Shown here in pieces: positions 1 through 8,743 of a DNA stretch of 64,000 bases. Positions within the stretch are counted from its first letter, which is position 1; every line of letters starts with the position of its first letter. The translations under genes and the position numbers were made by a program. The stretch covers positions 62,001 to 126,000 of the forward strand of contig JAQGPJ010000103.1 in assembly GCA_028293125.1 (NCBI GenBank), in the 5' to 3' direction. The notes below the pieces were generated by a model, which was not told the DNA's origin, ran no database searches, and saw nothing but the letters and a program-made list of their open reading frames with translations. This stretch comes from Verrucomicrobiales bacterium. GTDB taxonomy: Bacteria; Verrucomicrobiota; Verrucomicrobiia; Verrucomicrobiales; V1-33.

Positions 1-424
1 CCTCGTCGTAGAGTCCCCCGGACCAGCCGCGTTTAGGGTCGCCGTCCACCTCCGCTTGATAGCCGGTCACCTTGTTGGGCTCCACCTTGGAGCGGAACAT
101 AAAGCCACTGTTGGCCGGGCCGGCGGGCAGCAGCACCTCGGCCTCGAACACAAAGTCCCCGTAGGATTTTTCGGTGCAGAGGAAAAACTTTTTATCCGCC
201 GTGAGCTGGATTTCGCCATCCACCACTTTGGCCTCTCCCCACGTGTAGGGATTTTTCCAGCCGGTCAGGGTTTTGCCGTCAAACAGCGGCGCAGATCCCT
301 CCGGCGGTGCCGGCTGGGCCGCTGCCGGAGCGGAGGATTTGGCGGGCGGGGCGGCTTCCTGGGCAATGCCGAAGCCGACGGAAAAAAGAGCGAGACAGAG
401 CAGCGGATGCAGAATGGATTTCAT
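1..424 (-). CDS. Secreted DUF1080 (3-keto-disaccharide hydrolase-type) protein, 3' end cut by window
   Basis: The first 141 codons are visible; the C-terminus lies beyond the window start. A signal peptide (about residues 1-21, hydrophobic LLCLALFSVGFGIA) is followed by an Ala/Pro-rich linker and then the DUF1080 opening LFDGKTLTGW, with later GDFVFEAEV and NSGFMFRS strands typical of this concanavalin-like jelly-roll family. Members are exported and are abundant in planctomycetes and verrucomicrobia; some hydrolyse 3-keto-glycosides, others are thought to bind glycans. The start is the ATG directly before the signal peptide. Nothing is visible of its downstream partners. Function beyond the family is inference. 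Confidence 0.85.
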   Translation of the reverse strand, partial: MKSILHPLLCLALFSVGFGIAQEAAPPAKSSAPAAAQPAPPEGSAPLFDGKTLTGWKNPYTWGEAKVVDGEIQLTADKKFFLCTEKSYGDFVFEAEVLLPAGPANSGFMFRSKVEPNKVTGYQAEVDGDPKRGWSGGLYDE

Positions 425-780
425 GGCGGTGGAGGAATGCGGCGGGGCTCCACGGGTCGCCCATCCCCCCTTTCCCAGGCAAGTTCCTTTCCGCGCCCGC
501 CGAACCCGCAGATACGGAAAATTTCCCCACAACCGATCCCGCCGGCTGCGCTTCAACGGGGAATCCCTCCTTTCAAAACCCTTTTAATCTGTTGAAGTTG
601 AGGCATTTTTGATAAAATTACATCATTTAAACGTCTTTTTACAAAGCATTAGCCCCTCCTACTGAACATTTTCACAATTCCCCCTTGGATGGCAAACCTG
701 CTCTTCTCATTTGCGGGAAATCCCCTTACATTGCAGGGAAAATCCGTTCCTGAAAGGGAGTGGGGGGAACATAGAAGTGC
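425..780. other. Intergenic region between divergent genes
   Basis: This gap separates the DUF1080 gene and the cyclase gene, which are transcribed away from each other, so it should hold both promoters. The central part (about 590-700) is clearly AT-rich compared with the flanking coding DNA. Reading frames that cross it have the composition of antisense shadows. No repeat or RNA gene was recognised. Confidence 0.5.
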
Positions 781-1695
781 ATGATTGAGACTGACTTACG
801 AGCCCGGCTGGTGAATGTGGCGGATGGATCCGAGGTGATCCTTCCGGAGACCGCCATTTTTGGCCGGAAGTCGGACAGCACCATCCCGCTGCCGGACAAC
901 CGCGTGTCCCGCCGCCACTCCATGATCCGGCGCCAAGAGGATGATGAATACTGGTTTTACGACCTCGGGAGCTTCAACGGCAGCTACGTCAACAACGAGC
1001 GCGTGACCACCACCCGGCAGCTGGAGCCAGGGGATGTCATCCGCATCTGCGACTTTGAATACCGCTTCGAGCTGCCCCAGGCCGGGGCGGCGAACCGCAG
1101 TGACATTCAGGACATGCAGGTGGTGCCCATGATTATCCTGGTCAGTGACATCAAGGGCTTCACCCGGCTGTCGGAGCTCATCCCGCCGGACGAGCTGGCC
1201 CAGGCCATCGGGTCCTGGTATTCCTACTGCGACCAGGTGCTGACGGAGCACGGCGCGGCCATAGACAAATTCATCGGCGACGCCGTGCTGGCCTACTGGA
1301 CGGATGTCTCCCCCAATGCGCGGCAATGGGCACTGTCCGCCGCCAAATACCTGCGGGACAGCTGTGATCTGATCCAGGAGGAGATGAAGTGGACCTTCGA
1401 ACGCTACGACGTTACTTTCTCCAGTGGCGTGGCCCTGCACATGGGCGAGGTGTCCTGGGGCCGGCTGGGTCAGGGCGGCCTGACCATGCTGGGGGACGCC
1501 GTCAACACCACCTTCCGCATCCAGGCGCTGACCCGCCAGCTGGGCAGCGATGTGCTGGTGACCTCCGACTTCATGAAAGGCTGGAAGGAGGGTATGAAGC
1601 ATGTGCGCCCGCTGGGCACCCATTCGCTGAAGGGCAAGCACATCCCGGTTGATATTTACGCGGTGGAGAGCGCTCCTGAGCTGTTTTTGAGATGA
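781..1695 (+). CDS. FHA domain - class III nucleotide cyclase
   Basis: A 304-residue cytoplasmic protein. Residues about 5-97 form a forkhead-associated domain (GRKSD near 28, SRRHS at 43-47, FNGSYVNN at 65-72), which binds phosphothreonine peptides. Residues about 115-300 form a class III adenylate/guanylate cyclase catalytic domain: the two metal aspartates are D123 in SDIKGFT and D167 in FIGD, K163 just before it is the usual purine-recognising lysine of adenylate cyclases, and VNTTFR (241-246) supplies the transition-state Asn and Arg. All key residues are present, so activity, probably making cAMP, is expected. A G-rich stretch lies about 12 bases before the ATG. Its stop overlaps the next gene by four bases (ATGA), which suggests coupled translation and a shared role. 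Confidence 0.9.
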   Translation: MIETDLRARLVNVADGSEVILPETAIFGRKSDSTIPLPDNRVSRRHSMIRRQEDDEYWFYDLGSFNGSYVNNERVTTTRQLEPGDVIRICDFEYRFELPQAGAANRSDIQDMQVVPMIILVSDIKGFTRLSELIPPDELAQAIGSWYSYCDQVLTEHGAAIDKFIGDAVLAYWTDVSPNARQWALSAAKYLRDSCDLIQEEMKWTFERYDVTFSSGVALHMGEVSWGRLGQGGLTMLGDAVNTTFRIQALTRQLGSDVLVTSDFMKGWKEGMKHVRPLGTHSLKGKHIPVDIYAVESAPELFLR

Positions 1696-3590
1696 GTGAC
1701 CAACAGAGCAAGAGCGGAGGAGCACCGGGCGCGGACCCTGACCACAAACCGAAAAAAAAGGAGGGCTGGCTGGGCACGGTGGTGACCGGCGTGCTGTGCC
1801 TCGGCTTTCTCTGGTTCTGGTTCTGGTTCAAACTGGCGAAAAAGACCTGGGAGTCCCAGAGCACCGCGCAGTACGTGGCCCGCGCCATGGCGGAGCCGCC
1901 CGCCGCGGATCCCACGGAAAAGCTGATGCTGGACTTTGACCTTATGGAGACCTCCCTCCTGCAGGCCCGTCAGGGCATGGCTCCGGAGGGGGTGGAGACC
2001 GCCGTGCGCATCGCGGATCCCACGGTGCAGGCCCGCGCGGTCCGGCAGCTGGCCCAAGCGCATCTCAACAGTGACTCCAAACGCATGGGCGACGCGTTGT
2101 CCATGTGCGACCGTATCGCGGATCCCGCCGCCCGCACGCGGATGAGGGAGGAGCTGCTGCTCCAGATCGCGGCCTTGGGTTTCCGCGATGTGGCTCTGCC
2201 GGAGGCCAAAACCCTGCTCTTCCGCGCCCGCCTGGCCCACCGCTTGGCGGAGACGGACGGCCAGGACTTCGCCCGGAGTGTTTTGCAGGAGATCGACACC
2301 GCCCTGCCCCATCTGCCACCCGCGGAGGCCGCCGCCCTGCGCACGGAGGCCGCTTGGACACGGGTGAGTCTGGCGCTGTCCGACGGCCCGCGGCAGGCGT
2401 TTGCCCTGATCAAAAGCCTGCCACTGCAGGAGCAGGATGCTCTCTGGCTGGATTTGTTCCGTATCTGCTTCGGGCTGGGGGAGGAAGCCCCGAAAGCAGC
2501 CGCCGAAGTGGCGGCACAGGTTACGGATCCCGCACTGAAGCGCCGGCTGGAGCTCGAGGCCATGCTGTCCAATATTCCGCTGCGTCCGGAGGCGGAGCTG
2601 CTGGCGGAACTCCACGCCGACCTCAAGGCCGCCCCCTCCGGTATTTCCCACATCAAGGCGCTGATCATCCTGTCGGACGCCCAGCGCCGTGCGACTCCAG
2701 GGCCGGAGGCCGACGCGGCAGCAGCCTCTCTGCATCAGGCCTGTGAGGAGGCCCAGGCGCTGACCGATCCCGTGCAGCGCGCCACTCAAATGGCGGAGCT
2801 GACAGATGATCTGCGGGATGCCCTGATGCTGGCGGAGAACACTCAAATGCTGACCGCCGCTTCCGAAGCCGCCCGCACCGTGAAGGCTCCGGAGGAGCGC
2901 GTGTCCGTGCTGGTCACCATCATGCGCCAAGCTTATGGTGCTGGGGAGATGCCACTGGCCGCCAACCTTGCCACCGAGGCCAGCGGCCTCATCACCGCCG
3001 GAGCCAATGCCGCGGCGTTCAAACCCGAATCCCTGGGGGACTTGGCCAGCTTTCTGATCCGCATCGGGGATTGGCGCACCGGGCTGGGCCTCGTGTTCAG
3101 GCTTCCCGACGCGGAAAAGCGGGCCGCCCTGCTGGATGAGCTGACCACGACAGTGGCTGAGGAGGCCATCGGCTATGATCCCACCCAGCCCCCCAGCCGG
3201 GGTGACGCCTTGGACCGCATCCGCGCCCGCGCCATTTCCGATGAAAGCAGTGCCGCCCTGATGGTGCAGGATCAGCCCGCCGGCCTTGCGCGTGCCCGGG
3301 CTTGGCTGGCGCTGGCCAAAGGCCAGTTGCTGGCTCCCGGCAATCTGCCCACTGCCACCCCCGATCCGATTTTTAATGGCAGCGGCATTCCCATGGACAG
3401 TCAGGGACCCGCCACGGGCGGTCCGGACGCGGATTCCGATCCCGCCGGTGAGTCCTCCGCTTCCAATGAGTCCGACCCGCTTCTGAACGGCCCCGCTGAA
3501 AACGCCTCCCCCGCTGGTCCTGTGAATGCGGACCCCGCGCCTCCCGTCCTGCCTCCCGCCGAGCCGGAACCGCCGTTGCCCGAAAAGTAA
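1692..3590 (+). CDS. Membrane-anchored helical-repeat protein of unknown function
   Basis: A 632-residue protein I do not recognise. The N-terminus is short and positively charged (KPKKKEG), followed by one transmembrane segment at about residues 27-47 (LGTVVTGVLCLGFLWFWFW). A long Ala/Leu-rich region follows that reads as repeated helix pairs, with recurrent units of the kind 'RIADPAARTRMREELL', like a TPR/HEAT solenoid. The tail (about 560-632) is rich in Pro, Ala, Asp and Gly and is probably disordered. The topology should place the solenoid outside the cytoplasm. The gene starts inside the stop of the FHA-cyclase gene, so the two are very likely co-expressed; it could be a sensor or scaffold for the cyclase, but that is inference. 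Confidence 0.8.
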   Translation: MSDQQSKSGGAPGADPDHKPKKKEGWLGTVVTGVLCLGFLWFWFWFKLAKKTWESQSTAQYVARAMAEPPAADPTEKLMLDFDLMETSLLQARQGMAPEGVETAVRIADPTVQARAVRQLAQAHLNSDSKRMGDALSMCDRIADPAARTRMREELLLQIAALGFRDVALPEAKTLLFRARLAHRLAETDGQDFARSVLQEIDTALPHLPPAEAAALRTEAAWTRVSLALSDGPRQAFALIKSLPLQEQDALWLDLFRICFGLGEEAPKAAAEVAAQVTDPALKRRLELEAMLSNIPLRPEAELLAELHADLKAAPSGISHIKALIILSDAQRRATPGPEADAAAASLHQACEEAQALTDPVQRATQMAELTDDLRDALMLAENTQMLTAASEAARTVKAPEERVSVLVTIMRQAYGAGEMPLAANLATEASGLITAGANAAAFKPESLGDLASFLIRIGDWRTGLGLVFRLPDAEKRAALLDELTTTVAEEAIGYDPTQPPSRGDALDRIRARAISDESSAALMVQDQPAGLARARAWLALAKGQLLAPGNLPTATPDPIFNGSGIPMDSQGPATGGPDADSDPAGESSASNESDPLLNGPAENASPAGPVNADPAPPVLPPAEPEPPLPEK

Positions 3591-3795
3591 GGGCGCGCCC
3601 AAAGAGCGGATGCCAGGCATGCCGCTGGGCGGTCAGGATCCGTGGGTGGTCCATGACAAACCCAGCCGCGGAACGAGCGGGCCGAAAGCCGGAAAAACCG
3701 TCAGGGGATCCGCCCCCCTGACAGGCGGAATGCGGATTTTTGAAAGAGGCGGGGTTGGTCGCGGTTCAACTGCGTGACCTACCCTCTTTTCTTTT

Positions 3796-5250
3796 ATGTT
3801 CCTGCATCCCCTCCTGCCCCAGTCACGACCCCGCCGATGGCTTGCCCCTCTTGCCATGGGGTTTTCCCTGCTCCTGACGGCATCCGCCCGACCCGCCCTG
3901 GCCGCGCCGGCGGCGGAATTCCCTGTTTCGGACAAAACCCCGGCCACCGCCGCTGAATGGAAAATCGGTGCCCCGATTGTCAGCTACTGGGCCGGGCCGG
4001 GCTTTCCCGGCGGCGGGGATGTGACGGATGCCGCCGCCGCCCAAATGGCGGCGGGGGGCTGGAACCTGGTCTGGTGCCGGGAAAACGAACTGGATACTGT
4101 GCAACGTCACGGCCTGCGGGGTATGCTCTCCTCCAATCTGCTGAATCCCGCCTCCTTGGAGGATCTTGGGAAAAGGGAGGCGCTGGAGGCTTTGGTCAGC
4201 CGTGTGAAACAGCATCCCGGCTTTTACACCTACCACCTCACGGACGAGCCCGGAGCGAGCGCCTTCCCCGCGCTCGGACGTCTTGTGGCTTGGCTGCGGG
4301 AGCGGGATCCCAAGCACTTGGCCTATATCAATCTGCTGCCAACCTACGCCAGCAACGAGCAGCTCGGTGTTCCCGGCCCCCCCGCGGAGGCCTACACCCG
4401 GCACCTTCAGCAGTTTGTGGACACCGTGCGCCCGTCACTGCTGAGCTACGATCATTATCAGTTCACCAACAGCGGCGACAACCCGGATTATTTTCTCAAT
4501 CTGGCTCTTGTCCGCAGCCAGGCACTGGCATCCGGCCTGCCATTTATGAACATCGTGCAGGCCAGCACTTGGGTGCCGACCCATCTGGCCTCGCCGCAGA
4601 GCCCCCGCGTTCCCGGACCCGATGAGATGCGCTGCCTGGTTTACACAACCTTGGCCTATGGGGCGCAGGGCATCTCCTATTACGTTTACTGCTATCCCGG
4701 ACATGAGGGTGGCATCACCAAACCCGACGGCACACCGACGGAGCTTTACGAGGCCCTGAAAGTCCTGAATCCGGAGTTTGTCAGAATCGCCAAAGAACTC
4801 CGGCCGCTCCACTCCCTGAACGTGTTCCACACCGGCATGAAACTGCCGGGCACCCATCCCCTGCCCACGGACGGCCCCTTCCACTTTGACCCGCCGATGC
4901 CGGACATGGAGTTCAAACCCGGTGACCGCGCGCAGGGCCTCATCCTCAGCCAGTTCGGCCCCGCCGCCGCCACTGTCACTGCCGCCGGCAAAAAGGAGGA
5001 TGCCTCCGCCTCCCCCGCCATCTCCCACGTGATGGTGGTGAACCCTGACTACAAAACCGCCCACACGATCACACTGCTGGCCCCCGCCGCGTTGGATGTC
5101 TTCGACGCCTCCCACGGACAATGGGCTCCTGCATCCGTCACTTCCCCCGCAGGGGTTTCAAACGATGCCGGCTCCACAGCTGTCACTCCGGGTCGGACTG
5201 AACTCCGACTTCCTCCCGGTGGCGGAATACTGTTGCGGCTGCGGCTATGA
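3796..5250 (+). CDS. Secreted TIM-barrel glycoside-hydrolase-like protein
   Basis: A 484-residue exported protein with an N-terminal hydrophobic signal (residues about 15-36, ending ALAAPAA). The body alternates strand and helix like a TIM barrel, with APIVSYWAGPGFPGGG near 55, then YTYHLTDEPGAS around residue 150, where the Asp-Glu pair is in the place of a clan GH-A acid/base, and later LLSYDHYQF and QGISYYVYCYPG segments seen in beta-galactosidase-like barrels. The last 120 residues look like an all-beta domain. A hairpin (stem GTCAGGGG/CCCCTGAC, 3700-3722) lies between this gene and the previous one. The exact family and substrate cannot be named from reading alone. Confidence 0.75.
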   Translation: MFLHPLLPQSRPRRWLAPLAMGFSLLLTASARPALAAPAAEFPVSDKTPATAAEWKIGAPIVSYWAGPGFPGGGDVTDAAAAQMAAGGWNLVWCRENELDTVQRHGLRGMLSSNLLNPASLEDLGKREALEALVSRVKQHPGFYTYHLTDEPGASAFPALGRLVAWLRERDPKHLAYINLLPTYASNEQLGVPGPPAEAYTRHLQQFVDTVRPSLLSYDHYQFTNSGDNPDYFLNLALVRSQALASGLPFMNIVQASTWVPTHLASPQSPRVPGPDEMRCLVYTTLAYGAQGISYYVYCYPGHEGGITKPDGTPTELYEALKVLNPEFVRIAKELRPLHSLNVFHTGMKLPGTHPLPTDGPFHFDPPMPDMEFKPGDRAQGLILSQFGPAAATVTAAGKKEDASASPAISHVMVVNPDYKTAHTITLLAPAALDVFDASHGQWAPASVTSPAGVSNDAGSTAVTPGRTELRLPPGGGILLRLRL

Positions 5251-5708
5251 CACCGCTTTCCGGCAGGGATATTCGCATGGGAGCTTTTTTCGAAATCCCG
5301 CCGCCGCGTATTCAGGAGTGAAAAGTCTGAATCGGCCATTCTATCCGGAAACAAGCTCCGGGCTCCGGCTGTATGAAGATTCCACACGGGCAGTTGATCC
5401 ACCACCGGACCGGGCAGGAAAGGTTTGGAATACAATAAGGTTTATTATTGGGTTGGTCGAACCAGCGGGAAAACCAGATTTTTTCGGGGCTTTCCTTGGT
5501 CCATTGATTCGGAATGGGCGGGCCTGTTGCTTGACGGCGGTAGCCCGGGGCGGATTTTCAGCAGGGCAGGGAAGTCCCCTGCGGCACACCGCGTCCACCC
5601 GCCGGAAGCTCTGATGGATTTCTTCAGGAGCATGAAGGGAAACGTGTTGGCTGCTGCGCCGTGTTCCTCCTGAGAGGAACACCAAGCTCAGCCCCGAGAG
5701 CGCAGAGC
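5251..5708. other. Gene-free stretch
   Basis: No convincing coding frame. Base composition falls from typical coding GC to a more balanced mix towards the right-hand side, as it approaches the immunity-like gene. No terminator-like hairpin with a T-run was found after the TIM-barrel gene. I see no repeat or RNA gene. Confidence 0.4.
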
Positions 5709-6161
5709 TCACAGCGGCGGATCGACGACAAATGAGTCAAATCGGGGCAACTTGGAATCGTAGCGTCCACGCTGGAAAATTGAGACAGTGCGGCCTTCAT
5801 CAGCGACTTCGTGAAAGCCGCCAAGACGAACACCAAGTCCTATAAGCATTACAAATCCTACCCAGAGATGTGAGTCACGGTCGAGCAGGAGTAGTTTGCC
5901 CAATGGATCGGCGTCTCTGAAAAGATCAATTCCGTGCAGAATCAAACTTCCCTCGAAGTGTTGGTCGAAGCCCAGCTGCGTTAGTCGGCCCCTCCCGTCG
6001 AATGCTAAGGCAATTCCGGGGTATTCAAGTTCCACAGTTCCGGATGGGAATGGCCGCTTCGATCTGAACTGTGGAGCGCCTAATTGGCCTTTAACAAGTG
6101 ATTCAGTGGTGCCAAACAAGAAGGGATCGGCGCCGACATAGGGGACAATCTCAAGATGCAT
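5709..6161 (-). CDS. Small immunity-protein-like protein
   Basis: A 150-residue soluble protein without signal or membrane segment. Its pattern (EIVPYVGADPFLFGTTES, then LGAPQFRSKR, ELEYPGIALAFDGRGRL, GIDLF, and a final RTVSIFQRGRYDS) matches a small family I know from toxin-immunity contexts, in which an F-x-FG N-terminus and a C-terminal 'GYYD-like' motif are conserved. An in-frame TGA two codons before the ATG fixes the start region. Base composition is lower in GC than its neighbours. No intact toxin gene lies beside it; an overlapping frame upstream (6080-6292) reads plausibly as a short Arg-rich C-terminal fragment but is not proved. The function is therefore a guess from family resemblance. 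Confidence 0.65.
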   Translation of the reverse strand: MHLEIVPYVGADPFLFGTTESLVKGQLGAPQFRSKRPFPSGTVELEYPGIALAFDGRGRLTQLGFDQHFEGSLILHGIDLFRDADPLGKLLLLDRDSHLWVGFVMLIGLGVRLGGFHEVADEGRTVSIFQRGRYDSKLPRFDSFVVDPPL

Positions 6162-6320
6162 AATTCAGCAAGTTCTTGGCGCGACAGTTTGTGGATTCTT
6201 CGTGATGTAGGCTTGGCTCCGCGCCTAATCCATCTTTCCCTCATGGCTTCTATCATTTTGAAGAATTGGGATTCGGCGGATTTCTGAACCAATAAAGTAC
6301 ATTATTGTGTTTTCAGTTGA

Positions 6321-8687
6321 TCAGGGATTCTCCGGATAAAGCAGCACACTCCAGCGGCGCTGGCGGAAGGCGTCGAGGCCCGGCTTCCAGGAGCGGATGA
6401 TCTCATCCAGCGGGAGGCGGGCGCGGATGGCGTCGAGGGTGGGCGGGTGGAACAGCAGGGTGTTCACCTTGGCCAGCTCGTAGGTTTCCCCGTGCTCCTC
6501 AAAAAGCGCTTGGGCGATGGCGATGCCGAGCCTGACACTGTCCAGCGCGCGCGGGTCGGCGACGGTGATCTGAACGCCGTGGCAGCGCTCGCCGGCGAAC
6601 TTGCTGGCATTGGGCGTGAAGTCGGCGGCCTCCATGTAAACGCCGGCGGGTTTGGCTTTCCGCAGCCGCTCCAGAAGGGCGGATGCATTCACCCAGGGTG
6701 CCCCCACCAGGCTGAACGGCGTTCCGGTGCCGCGGCCCACGGAGAGATTGCAAAACTCCAGCAGCCCGATGCCCGGATAAAGCAGCGCGGCCTCCGGGCT
6801 GCGCATGTTGGGGGAGGGATTCTCCCACGGAGCCAGGGTCTGGCTGAAGAAGAGCCGGCGTTTCCAGCCCTCGACGGGCACCACGGTCAGCTTCACGTTT
6901 TTCACGCGCTCGGCGGCGAAGAGGCGCGCCAGCTCACCCACGGTCATGCCGTGGCGCACGGGAATGGAGTGGCAGGCCACAAAAGGATTTTTCACATCCA
7001 CCGGCAGCGGCCCCTCGACATCCAGCCCGTCCACGGGATTGACGCGGTCCAGCACCACGAAGGGAATGCCGGCTTCAGCGGCGGCCTCCATGCAGTTCAG
7101 CATGGTGGAGATGTAGGTGTAGAAGCGGCAGCCCACGTCCTGGATATCAAAAACCAGCACGTCCACGCCTTTCAGCGACTCCGGGGAGGGCTTCCGGGTT
7201 TTGGTGTAGAGACTGAACACCGGCAGGCCCGTGGCCCCGTCCCGGCTGTCGGTGATATTTTCGTGGTCGAGCTTGCCGGCAATGCCGTGCTCGGGGCTGA
7301 AAAGCACGGTCACCCTGGCTCCCGGCGTTTTCTCCAGCGCCTTCAGCGTGGGCACCCCATCGGAAGTGAGGCCGGTCTGGTTGGTGATGAGGCCGATGCG
7401 CCGGCCCTCCAGCTCCTTCAGCCCGCGCTGCGCCACCACATCGGCTCCGGACTTCACCGGAGTCACGCACCCCATGGCCTCGGCGGCCAGGCTGGAGGTT
7501 TCATAGCGCAGCAGACCCACACTGCCCTGCTCCGTGGGATGGTTGCGGTTAGTCAGCAGCACGTAGAAGCTGTCCACCTCCGGATCAATCCAGAAGCAGG
7601 TGCCTGTCCAGCCGGTGTGGCCGTAGGACAGCGGGCCGAAGTGCGCGCCCCGGGTGCCGGAAAAACGCGTGGCAGCGTCAAAGCCCAGCGTCCGTTTCTC
7701 CCCGCCGGGCAACTGGTGAACCGCCGTCATCAGGGCCACGGTCTCCGGGTTCAGGATGACCGTGCCGTCATCGGCCTTTCCTTTGTTCAGCAGCATGCGG
7801 CAGTATTTCGCCGTGTCCACCAAGGTGGTGAAAAGCCCGGCATGCCCGGCCACGCCGTCCATGCAGCGGGCGGTGGGGTCATGCACCACGCCCCGCAGCG
7901 CAGCGATGCCGATGATCTCGGTGGGGGCGATACGCGCCAGTTTGGCGGGGTCAGGACGGTACTGAGTATCCACCATGCCCAAAGGCTGGTAAATCCGGTG
8001 CCGCGCGAAGGCGTCCAGCGGCTCGCCGGACACGCGGTGCACGATCTCCCCCAGCAGGATGAAATTGATATCGCTGTAAATGAACCCCTTCCCCGGAGCT
8101 TGTTTAATGGACTCCGAGATGACGCGGCGCAGGCCCTCCTCATATCCCTGCCAGTTGAAGCCGGTGGTGATGTCCGGCATCAGCCCTGAGACATGGGTCA
8201 TCAGCTGGCGGACGGTTATTTTTTCCTTCCCCTGCCCTTTGAATTCCGGAATGTAGCGCGACACCGCGGCGTCCAGATTCACCTTTTTCTCCTGCACCAG
8301 CAGCATCACGCAGGGCGTGGTGGCCATGACCTTGGTGAGGGAGGCGGCGTCGAAGATGGTGTCCGCCGTCATGGTCTCCCGCACCGGCACCACGGCGCGG
8401 CTGCCATACACGTTTTCCCAATGTTTGCCCCCGCGCTCCATCCAGAACACCCCGCCGGGGATCTCCCCGCGCTGGACCGCTCCGGTGACCTCCGCATTGA
8501 TGCCGGCGATTTTATCCGGACGGAAACCGGCGGCGGAACTGCCTGCGGTTTGAGCCTCCGCCTGGGCATGGGCCGTGGATGCCGGCAGCATGATTCCTGA
8601 ATATACCGGAATCATCAGCCAGGCGGCAAGGCCGCGGAGCCGGAGCCAGGGAGAGGGACGGGAATTCAGTTTCGGAAATGGCATCAT
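6321..8687 (-). CDS. Fusion of serine hydrolase (class C beta-lactamase-like) and NamZ-type exo-beta-N-acetylmuramidase (DUF1343)
   Basis: A 788-residue exported two-domain protein. A signal peptide ends near residue 42 (STAHAQA). Residues about 55-405 are a penicillin-binding/beta-lactamase-fold domain with S116-L-T-K119, Y204-S-D206 and H357-T-G359 as its three active-site motifs. Residues about 415-788 are DUF1343/NamZ: GRRIGLITNQTG (428-439), SPEHG (464-468), VFDIQDVG and VLDRVNPVDG are family landmarks. NamZ enzymes release terminal MurNAc from peptidoglycan glycans. The serine domain could trim peptides or esters from the same substrate, making this a one-chain muropeptide recycler or scavenger. 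The ATG and the next codon are both Met, so the start is uncertain by one residue. Confidence 0.9.
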   Translation of the reverse strand: MMPFPKLNSRPSPWLRLRGLAAWLMIPVYSGIMLPASTAHAQAEAQTAGSSAAGFRPDKIAGINAEVTGAVQRGEIPGGVFWMERGGKHWENVYGSRAVVPVRETMTADTIFDAASLTKVMATTPCVMLLVQEKKVNLDAAVSRYIPEFKGQGKEKITVRQLMTHVSGLMPDITTGFNWQGYEEGLRRVISESIKQAPGKGFIYSDINFILLGEIVHRVSGEPLDAFARHRIYQPLGMVDTQYRPDPAKLARIAPTEIIGIAALRGVVHDPTARCMDGVAGHAGLFTTLVDTAKYCRMLLNKGKADDGTVILNPETVALMTAVHQLPGGEKRTLGFDAATRFSGTRGAHFGPLSYGHTGWTGTCFWIDPEVDSFYVLLTNRNHPTEQGSVGLLRYETSSLAAEAMGCVTPVKSGADVVAQRGLKELEGRRIGLITNQTGLTSDGVPTLKALEKTPGARVTVLFSPEHGIAGKLDHENITDSRDGATGLPVFSLYTKTRKPSPESLKGVDVLVFDIQDVGCRFYTYISTMLNCMEAAAEAGIPFVVLDRVNPVDGLDVEGPLPVDVKNPFVACHSIPVRHGMTVGELARLFAAERVKNVKLTVVPVEGWKRRLFFSQTLAPWENPSPNMRSPEAALLYPGIGLLEFCNLSVGRGTGTPFSLVGAPWVNASALLERLRKAKPAGVYMEAADFTPNASKFAGERCHGVQITVADPRALDSVRLGIAIAQALFEEHGETYELAKVNTLLFHPPTLDAIRARLPLDEIIRSWKPGLDAFRQRRWSVLLYPENP

Positions 8688-8743
8688 TGGGGAGGAAGGG
8701 AGGAAAGGTTAGTCCGACCGACCCTGCCTTAACCATCCCCGGC

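Noticed and set aside
1656-3620. Long open frame on the minus strand opposite the helical-repeat protein
   Set aside because: It is Gly/Gln/Arg-rich with no family or signal, and lies exactly opposite a better gene; high GC leaves such antisense frames open.
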